Source: Candidatus Latescibacterota bacterium (GTDB taxonomy: Bacteria; Latescibacterota; MVCY01; DTYK01). From it: a DNA stretch of 6,274 nt. Position numbers and translations under genes: made by a program. The notes under the pieces were generated by a model that worked only from the letters and a program-made list of their open reading frames with translations, was not told the DNA's origin and searched no databases. Below are positions 1 to 5,783 of the stretch, in pieces (positions within the stretch are counted from its first letter, which is position 1; every line of letters starts with the position of its first letter). The stretch covers positions 1-6,274 of the forward strand of contig DTYK01000010.1 in NCBI GenBank assembly GCA_012961925.1, written 5' to 3'.

Positions 1-75
1 ATCCAGAGGATTGTCATCGACAGGCTAAGGGCATATCCTGCAGTGCAATTGGGGGATCTTGCCTAAGCTTCTTCA

Positions 76-612
76 TCAGCATGACTGGCGATCCGAACTC
101 GATGGGCTTAGATTGCTCCTCCGTCCGCCCGAAACTGAAAATCTAAGTGGTATCCTACCCCTCAAAAAGCTGCCTGCTTTTTTTAATATTGGCAACAATT
201 CATCGTCCTCTTTCGATGCATGCGCTAAAAGGCTCTCCATTATCTCTCTGCCCACGAGGTTCTGCCTTACGTTCGTCTCCTTGTCAAGGGGAGAGACATT
301 TTCAGAAACTATCCTTCGGAATTCCTCCAACTCTTTCAATATGATTCCGTGTTCCTTCTGCAATTCCAAAATCAATTTTATGGTTTCCGGTGTGGCGTGT
401 GCCGACAGGAGAACAGGGAAGACCATTCTTTCTTCGAATTCAAAGTGATCGATTAAATTCCTCTGGAAAAAGTCCTCGATTGGTTTGACCCTGTTCCATG
501 CCTCCTGTTCCTGCAGCAATCCCAGTATTTCTTCAAGGCGTTCCAGGTATTCTGAGACATCCTCGTGATCCTTAATGATCCTCCTTAGCGGGTCTATCCG
601 ATTATCCTTCAT
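76..612 (-). CDS. Hemerythrin-like (HHE domain) protein
   Basis: 178-residue soluble protein, mostly helical, with no signal peptide or membrane segment. The spacing of His and acidic residues is that of the hemerythrin four-helix bundle: H16 (DHED) on helix 1, H56 with E60/E61 (HFEFEERMVFP) on helix 2, H88 (KEHG) on helix 3, and H131 with E135 (HASKEDDELLP) on helix 4. This pattern binds a non-haem di-iron centre. Family members bind O2, sense O2 or NO, or protect and store iron; which applies here cannot be told. Residues 147-178 are a Ser/Arg-rich tail outside the domain, with no recognisable motif. The start is secure: TAAGGAGGTG lies at 621-630, 8 nt before the ATG. It is the last gene of the minus-strand arm, 41 bp after the stop of the broken FlgD-tail gene, so it may be co-transcribed with it. 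Confidence 0.9.
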   Translation of the reverse strand: MKDNRIDPLRRIIKDHEDVSEYLERLEEILGLLQEQEAWNRVKPIEDFFQRNLIDHFEFEERMVFPVLLSAHATPETIKLILELQKEHGIILKELEEFRRIVSENVSPLDKETNVRQNLVGREIMESLLAHASKEDDELLPILKKAGSFLRGRIPLRFSVSGGRRSNLSPSSSDRQSC

Positions 613-620
613 ATGGCCTT

Positions 621-630
621 CACCTCCTTA
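621..630 (-). promoter_or_regulatory. Perfect Shine-Dalgarno for the hemerythrin gene
   Basis: On the minus strand this reads TAAGGAGGTG, fully complementary to the anti-Shine-Dalgarno end of bacterial 16S rRNA, and it ends 8 nt before the ATG at 612. It is the strongest ribosome-binding site in the window. It suggests efficient translation of the hemerythrin even if its transcript comes from upstream through the damaged gene. Confidence 0.8.
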
Positions 631-653
631 GGTGGCTTGATCGCTAGTTTTAT

Positions 654-1222
654 TCACCGAAGCAAAAGCATCTTCCGCGTCTTGTTGAAAAGTCCCCTTC
701 CGGAGTCCGAAGCCACTTCCATCTGATAAAGATGAACCCCATTGGCGAGCTGATAGCCCTGACTGTCCCGGCCGTCCCATCTTACCCGGTAGTCTCCTGG
801 GGCCCTGCACGGAGAGGCAGTGGCTTGCGCTCCTGCCCGGGAAGGGCCGGTCTGGCCACAGCGGAGGCCCGGCTGTTCCAGTACTCAATGCCCCAGGAGG
901 CAAGCCTGCCATATCCCTCCCCGATGCTTGTATCCACTGGGTCGTAGTGTACGGACACCACCGCATCTATACCTATCCCCCGGTCTTTGACCGCAGGGGG
1001 CACCTGACCTATCAGCACATGCGGCGGATAGGCAAGAAGGATCTCGGCTCCTTGACGTTCAATGAGCCCAATGGCCTGGATCATAGAGACCTTCTCGGGA
1101 GAATCAAGCAAGATCAGGGCCTCATTGGCAGCCAAAGCAGAACCCATGTCCGCCGAGAAGCCCGTGAGGAAAACCAAAAGGCCCGTTATCGTCAAGGATA
1201 AGATCCTTTTCCCGCTCGCCAT
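654..1222 (-). pseudogene. Broken exported protein with FlgD-like C-terminal domain (frameshifted)
   Basis: The reading frame from the ATG at 1222 gives a clear Sec signal peptide: MASGKR, a hydrophobic core ILSLTITGLLVFLTGF, then a cleavage site after SALA (or SALAA). About 110 further residues of unknown family follow, and the frame stops at 782-784. Another frame then carries an unmistakable FlgD-like Ig-fold tail ending at the TGA at 654-656: PGDYRVRWDGRDSQGYQLAN, then GVHLYQMEV and a terminal TRKMLLLR. Adding one base at the CCCC run (799-802) would join LRAGP to PGDYRVRWDG and give a protein of about 189 residues. FlgD-like tails usually end long secreted multidomain proteins, so this may be a remnant with an internal deletion. 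A single-base assembly error or programmed frameshift is the alternative. The start is supported by GGAGGTG 10 nt upstream; in-frame ATGs at 1240 and 1315 would put extra residues before the signal peptide. Confidence 0.72.
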
Positions 1223-1225
1223 CCT

Positions 1226-1252
1226 CAGCGACACCTCCATCGCCTGTGTTTT
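1226..1252 (-). repeat. 27-bp direct repeat, copy 1 (overlaps ribosome-binding site)
   Basis: On the plus strand this copy begins with the 19-mer cagcgacacctccatcgcc (1226-1244), identical to 1301-1319. The match continues to 27 bp with two mismatches. Read on the minus strand, GGCGA and TCGCT can pair (one G-U), leaving TGGAGGTG in the loop. That loop is the probable Shine-Dalgarno of the ATG at 1222, so the hairpin could limit ribosome access or present a GGA-in-loop motif to a CsrA/RsmA-type protein. The regulatory role is inference; the repeat itself is seen directly. Confidence 0.7.
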
Positions 1253-1300
1253 CGCTTTGCCGTCGTGACACCGGATGTAAGGACCGTGGCGGACGAAATA

Positions 1301-1327
1301 CAGCGACACCTCCATCGCCGATGTTTT
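1301..1327 (-). repeat. 27-bp direct repeat, copy 2
   Basis: This is the second copy, exactly 75 bp (25 codons) from copy 1. On the minus strand CGGCGA pairs with TCGCTG (six pairs, one G-U) around the loop TGGAGGTG. Both copies contain ATGGAGGTGTCGCTG in the same frame, so a partial duplication of a gene start would also explain them. The 48 bp between the copies show no matching duplication, so this is not a simple tandem repeat. The element lies between the stop of the HypE-like gene and the broken exported-protein gene. Confidence 0.7.
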
Positions 1328-1357
1328 ACCAGTTCGCTGCGCACAGTGTTCAGTCCT

Positions 1358-2353
1358 TTAAAACAGTTTCGTTATCTCGTCCCTTTCGAAGCGTGGCAGG
1401 TCGACTAGTCTTTCACCCTGGCGAAGCCTCAACCCAAAGGTCTTCTCCCGCACCCTGCCGATCCGATCACACCTGATGCCCTCCTTCTCAATCCTGTTCC
1501 GTACCTGACGGGCGTCTTTGCTATCCAAAACTATTAGCAACGCCCCGGAAGAGATGACGCCCAGGGGGTCAAGGCCGAACCTATCACAGAGCAGTCTGGA
1601 TTCATCATGGAGGAAAAGACCCTCAGCGTCAATCTCCAAACCCACGCCAGATGCATATGCCAGTTCATACAGGCCGGTTGCAATCCCTCCTTCAGTAGGG
1701 TCGTGCATGGCATGGACCTTCGCCGATTCGCAGGCAATCCTTGCCTCCTTAAGCACACCTATCCCCGGCTCATACAGGAAATCCCTGCACCTTTTGACGA
1801 ACTCCCCACCATAGCTTGCTAAAAGCTCGTCCTCCTTTTCCCTGGCTATGATCGACGTCGCCTCCACCGCCAGGCCCTTTGTGAGCAGGAGCTCATCCCC
1901 GACCTTTGCCCCGGAAGAGCGTACCAGCCCATCTCTTTCCACCTCCCCTAACATCTGCCCGATCACCACAGGCCTCTCAAGCCCATGGGTCACCTCCGTG
2001 TGCCCGCCACATATCGAGATGCCGAGGGAAGAGGCAGCCCTGTGGATGGAGGAGAATACCTCCTCAACTAAATCCTCGGTAACCCCCGGAGGCAAAAGCA
2101 CCGTGGCAAGGAACCACTTCGGTATAGCGCCCATGGTGGCGATATCGTTGGCGTTCACGTTTATCACATACCATCCGATATCATCGGTGACAAAGGTTAT
2201 GGGATCGGTCTTCGCCACCAGATAGGTCCTACCGAAGTCGATCACAGTGGCGTCCTCACCTATCTGAGGACCGACCACAACCCTGCTGTCAGCCCCCGAA
2301 TACTCCTTCAATAACCGGTCCAGATGTTCAAGCGGCAACTTTCCGATATGCAT
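1358..2353 (-). CDS. AIR synthase-related / HypE-like PurM-fold protein
   Basis: 331-residue cytosolic protein of the PurM/HypE/SelD/ThiL ATP-binding superfamily, closest in style to HypE-like AIR synthase family proteins. Visible motifs, numbered from the ATG at 2353: GEDA at 32-35 near the N-terminus (phosphate/metal binding), NVNANDIATMGAIP at 66-79 with D70, GGHTE at 116-120, GDELLLTKG at 152-160 and HDPTEGG at 217-223. These cover both halves of the fold, so the protein looks intact. True HypE ends in a PRIC-type tail whose cysteine is carbamoylated and dehydrated to thiocyanate during [NiFe] cofactor synthesis. This protein ends DLPRFERDEITKLF, with no cysteine, so HypE chemistry is unlikely and the substrate is unknown. 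No hyp gene neighbours it. The ATG at 2353 (MHIGKLP) fits the usual family N-terminus but has no good Shine-Dalgarno; a TTG at 2374 would add seven residues. Confidence 0.85.
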   Translation of the reverse strand: MHIGKLPLEHLDRLLKEYSGADSRVVVGPQIGEDATVIDFGRTYLVAKTDPITFVTDDIGWYVINVNANDIATMGAIPKWFLATVLLPPGVTEDLVEEVFSSIHRAASSLGISICGGHTEVTHGLERPVVIGQMLGEVERDGLVRSSGAKVGDELLLTKGLAVEATSIIAREKEDELLASYGGEFVKRCRDFLYEPGIGVLKEARIACESAKVHAMHDPTEGGIATGLYELAYASGVGLEIDAEGLFLHDESRLLCDRFGLDPLGVISSGALLIVLDSKDARQVRNRIEKEGIRCDRIGRVREKTFGLRLRQGERLVDLPRFERDEITKLF

Positions 2354-2380
2354 ATCAAAACCCGAAGTTATCAATATCGC

Positions 2381-2405
2381 CCGTCTGATATCCTCTGTCA
2401 GACGG
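2381..2405 (-). promoter_or_regulatory. 8-bp inverted repeat / hairpin before the HypE-like gene
   Basis: CCGTCTGA (2381-2388) and TCAGACGG (2398-2405) are perfect inverted repeats around a 9-nt loop. On the minus-strand transcript the loop reads CAGAGGATA, which holds an AGAGGA ribosome-binding-like stretch and a GGA. No U-run follows on either strand, so it is not an intrinsic terminator. It lies 27 nt before the ATG at 2353 and 6 nt before the TTG at 2374. It may be a DNA operator or an RNA hairpin controlling translation; the sequence does not decide between them. Confidence 0.5.
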
Positions 2406-2520
2406 CCTGAAGACCCCGAAAGGGATATGTCGGTTTTTTACTGAGGAAGATTTCTCGACAAATACGCTTATGAAGGGAGCTTGAGACCCCCCAGATGGAA
2501 GACTTGTCATTTAAGGAAAG

Positions 2521-3306
2521 TCATTTACTACCACCGCTCACAGCCCTGAAGTCAAACCAGAAGTCAGCGACCTTGCTCGGATTTCCAGCCGTATCGAACT
2601 CTAACGCAACGTCGGGTATTATCACCCTCACCTTTTCGTCACCCTCTCCGGTGAGCTTCCTGTGAACCTTCAGGGCGTCCCACATCAGAATCCTTGACAT
2701 GCCCACGGTTGGAAAGACGGTTATCGTGGGATGCTCCTCTATCCAGTCATAATCGGAGAGCCCGCTTTCGCCGTGGATCGCCCGAAAGCTCTGGTCGGTC
2801 ACCATCTGTCTGGCATACGTAGGGCTGAGGCCGGCCCTCAGATAGGACTCGGCAGCCTGCTGGGCGTATTTTGTCATGCTGCCTGCCGCCAGGAGCACCG
2901 CTTCCCTGTATGTAAGGACATTGAACTGATTACTCTGACAGATCAATACCGCCTCCGAAAGGGGCAGCCGCACCTTCGATCCTGACTTGTTTTCCACCGT
3001 GACCAGAACGGCCTCAAATATATCTTCCGGGAAGACGCCGCTTCCACGGATGGCCTTCTTCTTCTCATCAGGCCCGAGGAACTTCAGGGTCAGCTTCACG
3101 CCACCCTGGATCGTGGTTACGGAATTCTCCTCAGGGTTGATGTGAAACGCTCCACTGGCCGATACAGGGTTATAGGTGAAGACCCCGGGACCTTTGAGCT
3201 CCTCAACAGTGGCCGGTCCACGAGGCCGTATCCTCTGCCCCTTCAAGGTGGCACAGCCGATAGTGGACAGTATCAGGATTAGACCCAAACAGAATGGCCT
3301 GCGCAT
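2521..3306 (-). CDS. Predicted lipoprotein of unknown function
   Basis: 261 residues from the ATG at 3306. This start is chosen because GGGAGGT lies 6 nt upstream and because it gives a clean lipoprotein signal: MRRPF, a hydrophobic core CLGLILILSTIG, then C18. The lipobox STIGC has Thr at -3 rather than the usual Leu but is otherwise normal; the +2 residue is Ala, which favours outer-membrane sorting if Lol rules apply. The mature part shows alternating beta-rich stretches (GGVKLTLKFLGP, EAVLVTVENKSGSKVRLPL), then a helical section near 130-165 (EAVLLAAGSMTKYAQQAAES), and ends in another beta-rich part (KVRVIIPDVALEF, ADFWFDFRAV). I do not recognise the family. It is the first gene of the minus-strand arm and diverges from the NtrC-type regulator. 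A promoter of the form TTGAAG-N17-TATTCA can be read at 3358-3330, but it is weak. Confidence 0.82.
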   Translation of the reverse strand: MRRPFCLGLILILSTIGCATLKGQRIRPRGPATVEELKGPGVFTYNPVSASGAFHINPEENSVTTIQGGVKLTLKFLGPDEKKKAIRGSGVFPEDIFEAVLVTVENKSGSKVRLPLSEAVLICQSNQFNVLTYREAVLLAAGSMTKYAQQAAESYLRAGLSPTYARQMVTDQSFRAIHGESGLSDYDWIEEHPTITVFPTVGMSRILMWDALKVHRKLTGEGDEKVRVIIPDVALEFDTAGNPSKVADFWFDFRAVSGGSK

Positions 3307-3570
3307 GAAAAGACCTCCCTCATTATGGGTGAATAACATATCTATCCTTCATCTTCAAGCCCGGATTGGGACGGGCAAGCAAAGAAAAGGAAGGATAACA
3401 AAACTGTATCCAAGTTCAACAGATAAAATAAGGAACTTTTCCCCTCTTGGCAAGAAGATTGTGGATTACCAGAAGAAGCTTGACTTCCGATCCATTTGGG
3501 GCTATATTTATAGTGAGTTGCGGATGAAATTGAGCCAGAATACTGTACGATGCACCTATGAGGCGAGATC
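3307..3570. other. Divergent intergenic region
   Basis: 264 bp between the divergent lipoprotein and NtrC-type regulator genes, containing no credible gene. It holds the sigma-70-type promoter for the rightward gene (listed separately), a possible weak promoter for the leftward gene, and a short inverted repeat GCCCG (3359-3363) / CGGGC (3372-3376) with an 8-nt spacer. The inverted repeat lies just upstream of the possible leftward -35 element and could be an operator. Confidence 0.6.
3480..3508 (+). promoter_or_regulatory. Sigma-70-type promoter of the NtrC-family regulator gene
   Basis: The -35 element TTGACT (3480-3485) and -10 element TATATT (3503-3508) are separated by exactly 17 bp; each matches the consensus at five of six bases. 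Transcription would start near 3515, leaving an untranslated leader of about 55 nt before the ATG at 3571. A housekeeping promoter would suit a regulator kept at a basal level. Confidence 0.6.
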
Positions 3571-4944
3571 ATGTCGCTAAGGACGAAGATTGATCCTCCG
3601 AACAACTTGAGACTCCTTGTTGTGGATGACGAGAGGGGAGCCCGTGAACTGCTCCGTGATTATCTGACTGAACAGGGCTACTCCGTCGATACAGCTGAGG
3701 ATGGACGCCAGGCCCTGGAGAGGATAGGGCGGCTGGCACCTGACCTGGTGATAACAGATCTCAGGATGCCTGGCATGGACGGAATAGAACTCGTTTCCTT
3801 CATAAGAGAACACTCCCCGGAGACCGATGTGATCATAATAACGGCCTATGCCGACAAAGAATCCGCCATCAAGGCTCTAAAGGCAGATGTTTACGATTAT
3901 CTGACCAAACCCTTAGTTCTTGAAGAGTTAGGTGCCTCTGTAAAGAGAGTGGCTGAGAAGCACCTTCTTAATCGCAGAAACATCGCCCTGAGACGAAAGC
4001 TGGTGGAGGGCCACTCGTTTGACCGGATAATCGGGGTGAGCCCACAGATGCAGAGCATCTACGACACAATCAAGAGGCTGTCCGAGAGTGAATGCAATGT
4101 CCTCATTTACGGTGAGAGCGGGACCGGCAAGGAACTGGTTGCCCGTGCCATCCACGAGAGCAGCCCACGCTTCGATGGCCCCTTTATCATAGTAGATTGT
4201 GGTGCACTCAACGAAAACCTGCTCGAAAGCGAACTCTATGGCCACGTAAAAGGAGCCTTCACCGGTGCGCTATATGATAAGGTGGGTATATTTGAAAAGG
4301 CGCACGGGGGCACAGTCTTTCTGGATGAGATCGGAGTAACATCGCCCTCGTTTCAAACCCGGCTCCTGAGGGTTATTGAGGAGGGGGAATTCCGTAAGGT
4401 CGGCAGCACAAAGGTGACAAAGGTGGACATACGAATCATAAGCGCTACAAATGAAGATCTAGAGAGGAAGGTGAAGGAAGGTACGTTCCGGGAAGACCTT
4501 TACTACAGACTGAATGTGGCCAGGATCGACCTTCCACCCCTCAGGGATAGACGGAGCGATATTCCACTGCTGGTTCGCTTTTTCCTGGATAGGTCGCAAG
4601 ACATCCCTGGCCCAGGATCTATGGAGATATCCAAGGAGGCCATGGCCATGCTTATGGCGTACGATTGGCCCGGCAACGTACGTGAGCTTGAGAACGTAAT
4701 AAAGAGGGCTGCTGTCTTCAGCAACAAAGTGACACTGTTGCCCGAGGATCTCCCTGAAAAGATACGAAACCCATCGATACAACTGCCCCTGCCCGGAAAG
4801 CATTCCCTGAAAGAGATAGAGAAGAATCACATCCTGCGCGTCCTGGAGAGCACAGGCGGCCACCGGGCCAGGGCAGCCAAAATCCTGGGCATAAGCGAAA
4901 GAACGCTCTACAGAAAGCTGCGCCAGCACCGCATACATAAATAA
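3571..4944 (+). CDS. Sigma-54-dependent NtrC-family response regulator
   Basis: 457 residues, full length for the family. Residues 13-130 are a receiver: acidic pair D19/D20, phospho-acceptor D63 (ITDLRMPGMDG), T91 and K113 (LTKP), all intact. Residues 150-380 are the sigma-54 AAA+ domain: Walker A GESGTGKE at 181-188, the sigma-54-contacting GAFTGA loop at 228-233, Walker B VFLDEIG near 249-255, arginine-finger region FREDLYYRLNV at 306-316, and sensor II WPGNVRELEN at 366-375. Residues 415-455 form a Fis-type helix-turn-helix (RARAAKILGISERTLYRKLR). It should respond to phosphorylation by a sensor kinase, form a ring, bind enhancer DNA and remodel RNA polymerase holding sigma-54. The ATG has GAGG 7 nt upstream. 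No kinase gene is adjacent within the window. Two dyads and a sigma-54 promoter lie just downstream, making that promoter its likely target. The signal sensed cannot be told. Confidence 0.96.
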   Translation: MSLRTKIDPPNNLRLLVVDDERGARELLRDYLTEQGYSVDTAEDGRQALERIGRLAPDLVITDLRMPGMDGIELVSFIREHSPETDVIIITAYADKESAIKALKADVYDYLTKPLVLEELGASVKRVAEKHLLNRRNIALRRKLVEGHSFDRIIGVSPQMQSIYDTIKRLSESECNVLIYGESGTGKELVARAIHESSPRFDGPFIIVDCGALNENLLESELYGHVKGAFTGALYDKVGIFEKAHGGTVFLDEIGVTSPSFQTRLLRVIEEGEFRKVGSTKVTKVDIRIISATNEDLERKVKEGTFREDLYYRLNVARIDLPPLRDRRSDIPLLVRFFLDRSQDIPGPGSMEISKEAMAMLMAYDWPGNVRELENVIKRAAVFSNKVTLLPEDLPEKIRNPSIQLPLPGKHSLKEIEKNHILRVLESTGGHRARAAKILGISERTLYRKLRQHRIHK

Positions 4945-4969
4945 CCTCCCTGACATTTCACGACACCGG

Positions 4970-4989
4970 TATGACATATTTGTCATATC
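4970..4989 (+). promoter_or_regulatory. Upstream activator dyad, site 1
   Basis: The inverted repeat TATGACA (4970-4976) / TGTCATA (4981-4987) has 7-bp arms around TATT. Together with site 2 it defines the shared pattern TGACA-N4-TGTCATATC. Its centre is about 227 bp before the predicted sigma-54 start site, within the usual enhancer range. It is probably bound by the Fis-type HTH of the NtrC-family protein whose gene ends 25 bp upstream. No U-run follows it, so it is not a terminator. Confidence 0.6.
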
Positions 4990-5036
4990 AATATACACCC
5001 TCACCAGAAGCTATCCCACCATCCCTCTTGTCTAAC

Positions 5037-5054
5037 TGACAATTCTGTCATATC
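5037..5054 (+). promoter_or_regulatory. Upstream activator dyad, site 2
   Basis: TGACA (5037-5041), ATTC, TGTCA (5046-5050), followed by TATC exactly as in site 1. The centres of the two sites are 65 bp apart, close to six helical turns, so both would face the same side of the DNA. That suits two dimers of an NtrC-type activator. The centre is about 162 bp before the predicted start site. Confidence 0.6.
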
Positions 5055-5128
5055 CACCCTATGCTCTCAAAACCTCATATGAACTCTGAACCCTGATGGC
5101 CAAAATGCGCCGCGTGTAACATACAATT

Positions 5129-5141
5129 TATCACAGTATTA
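5129..5141 (+). promoter_or_regulatory. Possible IHF site
   Basis: TATCACAGTATTA matches the IHF consensus WATCAA-N4-TTR at all but one defined position (C in place of the last A of WATCAA) and has AT-rich sequence on its left. It lies between the paired dyads and the sigma-54 promoter, where IHF commonly bends DNA to bring an activator to the polymerase. The motif is degenerate, so position is the main support. Confidence 0.3.
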
Positions 5142-5179
5142 TAGTGCATTGACAATGTCCTTCGGATATTTGTGTGGGA

Positions 5180-5195
5180 GGGCACAGATGTTGCT
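5180..5195 (+). promoter_or_regulatory. Sigma-54 (-24/-12) promoter
   Basis: GGGCACAGATGTTGCT fits TGGCAC-N5-TTGCW at all fixed positions except the first, G for T. The invariant GG (5181-5182) and GC (5193-5194) have the required spacing. Transcription would begin near 5205. The position, downstream of two enhancer-like dyads and a sigma-54 activator gene, strengthens the call. The ATG at 5188 lies inside this element, so the promoter argues for translation starting at 5242. Confidence 0.72.
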
Positions 5196-5241
5196 ACAGA
5201 TTAATAATCAGCACAGGGCAACGTTCTCGAAAGGGGGGGCG

Positions 5242-5658
5242 ATGGTATCACTGCAGAAGAGGTATACGGTTCTGATCATAAGCAGGGAGCCTCAGAGCGT
5301 GGGTCCGCTGGTTGCCCTTTTGAAAGGGAGGGGGCACATTGTATGTTTTGCAAGGAGTGAGAGAGAGACAATTAAGACGCTACAATCCTGTCGGGTAGAC
5401 ATGTTGTTTCTCGATATAGACATGATAGATGACCCTGTCATCGATTTTATCAGCATAATCCGAAATATGGACAGGAACATAGCCATCATCACCCTGGGCT
5501 CAGTATACGACACAGAGGGTGGAGATCTTGAACCAAGGCTCCGTGCGCAGGGGGTTCTTGCGTGCCGGGGCAAGCCCCTTGGTGAGTTGGAAGCAGGCTG
5601 GCTTGTGGAGAGTGTGGAAAGGTATATGGAGAGACAGAGAAAGAAAGCCGTCATGTGA
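5242..5658 (+). CDS. Degenerate receiver-domain protein (pseudo-receiver)
   Basis: 138 residues from the ATG at 5242; a single receiver-like domain with no output domain. Strand 1 reads YTVLIISREP: the pair of acidic residues that normally bind Mg2+ is replaced by S14-R15. The acceptor Asp is still present (MLFLDIDMID, D58), as are T84 in the strand-4 stretch IAIITLGS and K111 (RGKP). Without the acidic pair ordinary phosphorylation should be weak or absent, so it may act as a constitutive or protein-interaction module; this is inference. Start choice: the sigma-54 promoter ends at 5195, so the ATG at 5188 and the TTG at 5149 would be untranscribed or lack a leader. The 5242 ATG has AAGGGGGGG just upstream. 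If another promoter is used, GGGAGG before 5188 would make that a good start, adding 18 residues. It is followed after 125 bp by a canonical receiver gene. Confidence 0.8.
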   Translation: MVSLQKRYTVLIISREPQSVGPLVALLKGRGHIVCFARSERETIKTLQSCRVDMLFLDIDMIDDPVIDFISIIRNMDRNIAIITLGSVYDTEGGDLEPRLRAQGVLACRGKPLGELEAGWLVESVERYMERQRKKAVM

Positions 5659-5783
5659 GGGATTATGCCCGCTGCAGACATTTTCGGTCAAAAAGAAGTT
5701 TGAAAGAAGGAGCCCTTAAAGACCGGTCAGACAGTGAGAAAGGGTGTGTGGTATGATGAAGGATAGGCTGTATGGAGGATCAT

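Noticed and set aside
628..966. 112-residue open frame on the minus strand across the broken gene
   Set aside because: Its translation is low-complexity and unlike any domain; the recognisable FlgD-like tail is in another frame, so this is a shadow frame.
1202..1300. Possible c-di-GMP riboswitch, suggested by minus-strand CACGACGGCAAAGC
   Set aside because: Only a short stretch resembles the GEMM core; the paired P2/P3 stems and tetraloop receptor cannot be laid out.
1848..2225. 125-residue open frame on the plus strand
   Set aside because: It lies wholly opposite the HypE-like gene, is Ser/Pro/Thr-rich as antisense frames often are, and has no recognisable domain.
2418..2447. Possible terminator CCGA...TCGG followed by a T-run on the plus strand
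   Set aside because: The stem is only 4 bp with a 10-nt loop, and no plus-strand gene precedes it; the T-run is on the wrong strand for the left arm.
3448..3463. A second sigma-54-like sequence, TGGCAAGAAGATTGTG, upstream of the NtrC-family gene
   Set aside because: The GG at -24 and the TTG are in register, but the nearly invariant GC at -12 is GT, and a better sigma-70 promoter lies 30 bp downstream. Possible autoregulation, but too weak to list.
5149..5154. TTGACA as a sigma-70 -35 element for the pseudo-receiver gene
   Set aside because: No -10 element is found at 16-18 bp; the sequence there is GC/GT-rich. The TTG is also a poor start codon choice because it lies upstream of the sigma-54 promoter.
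5721..5728. Palindrome GACCGGTC between the two small receiver genes
   Set aside because: An isolated 8-bp palindrome with no second copy or promoter beside it; expected by chance.
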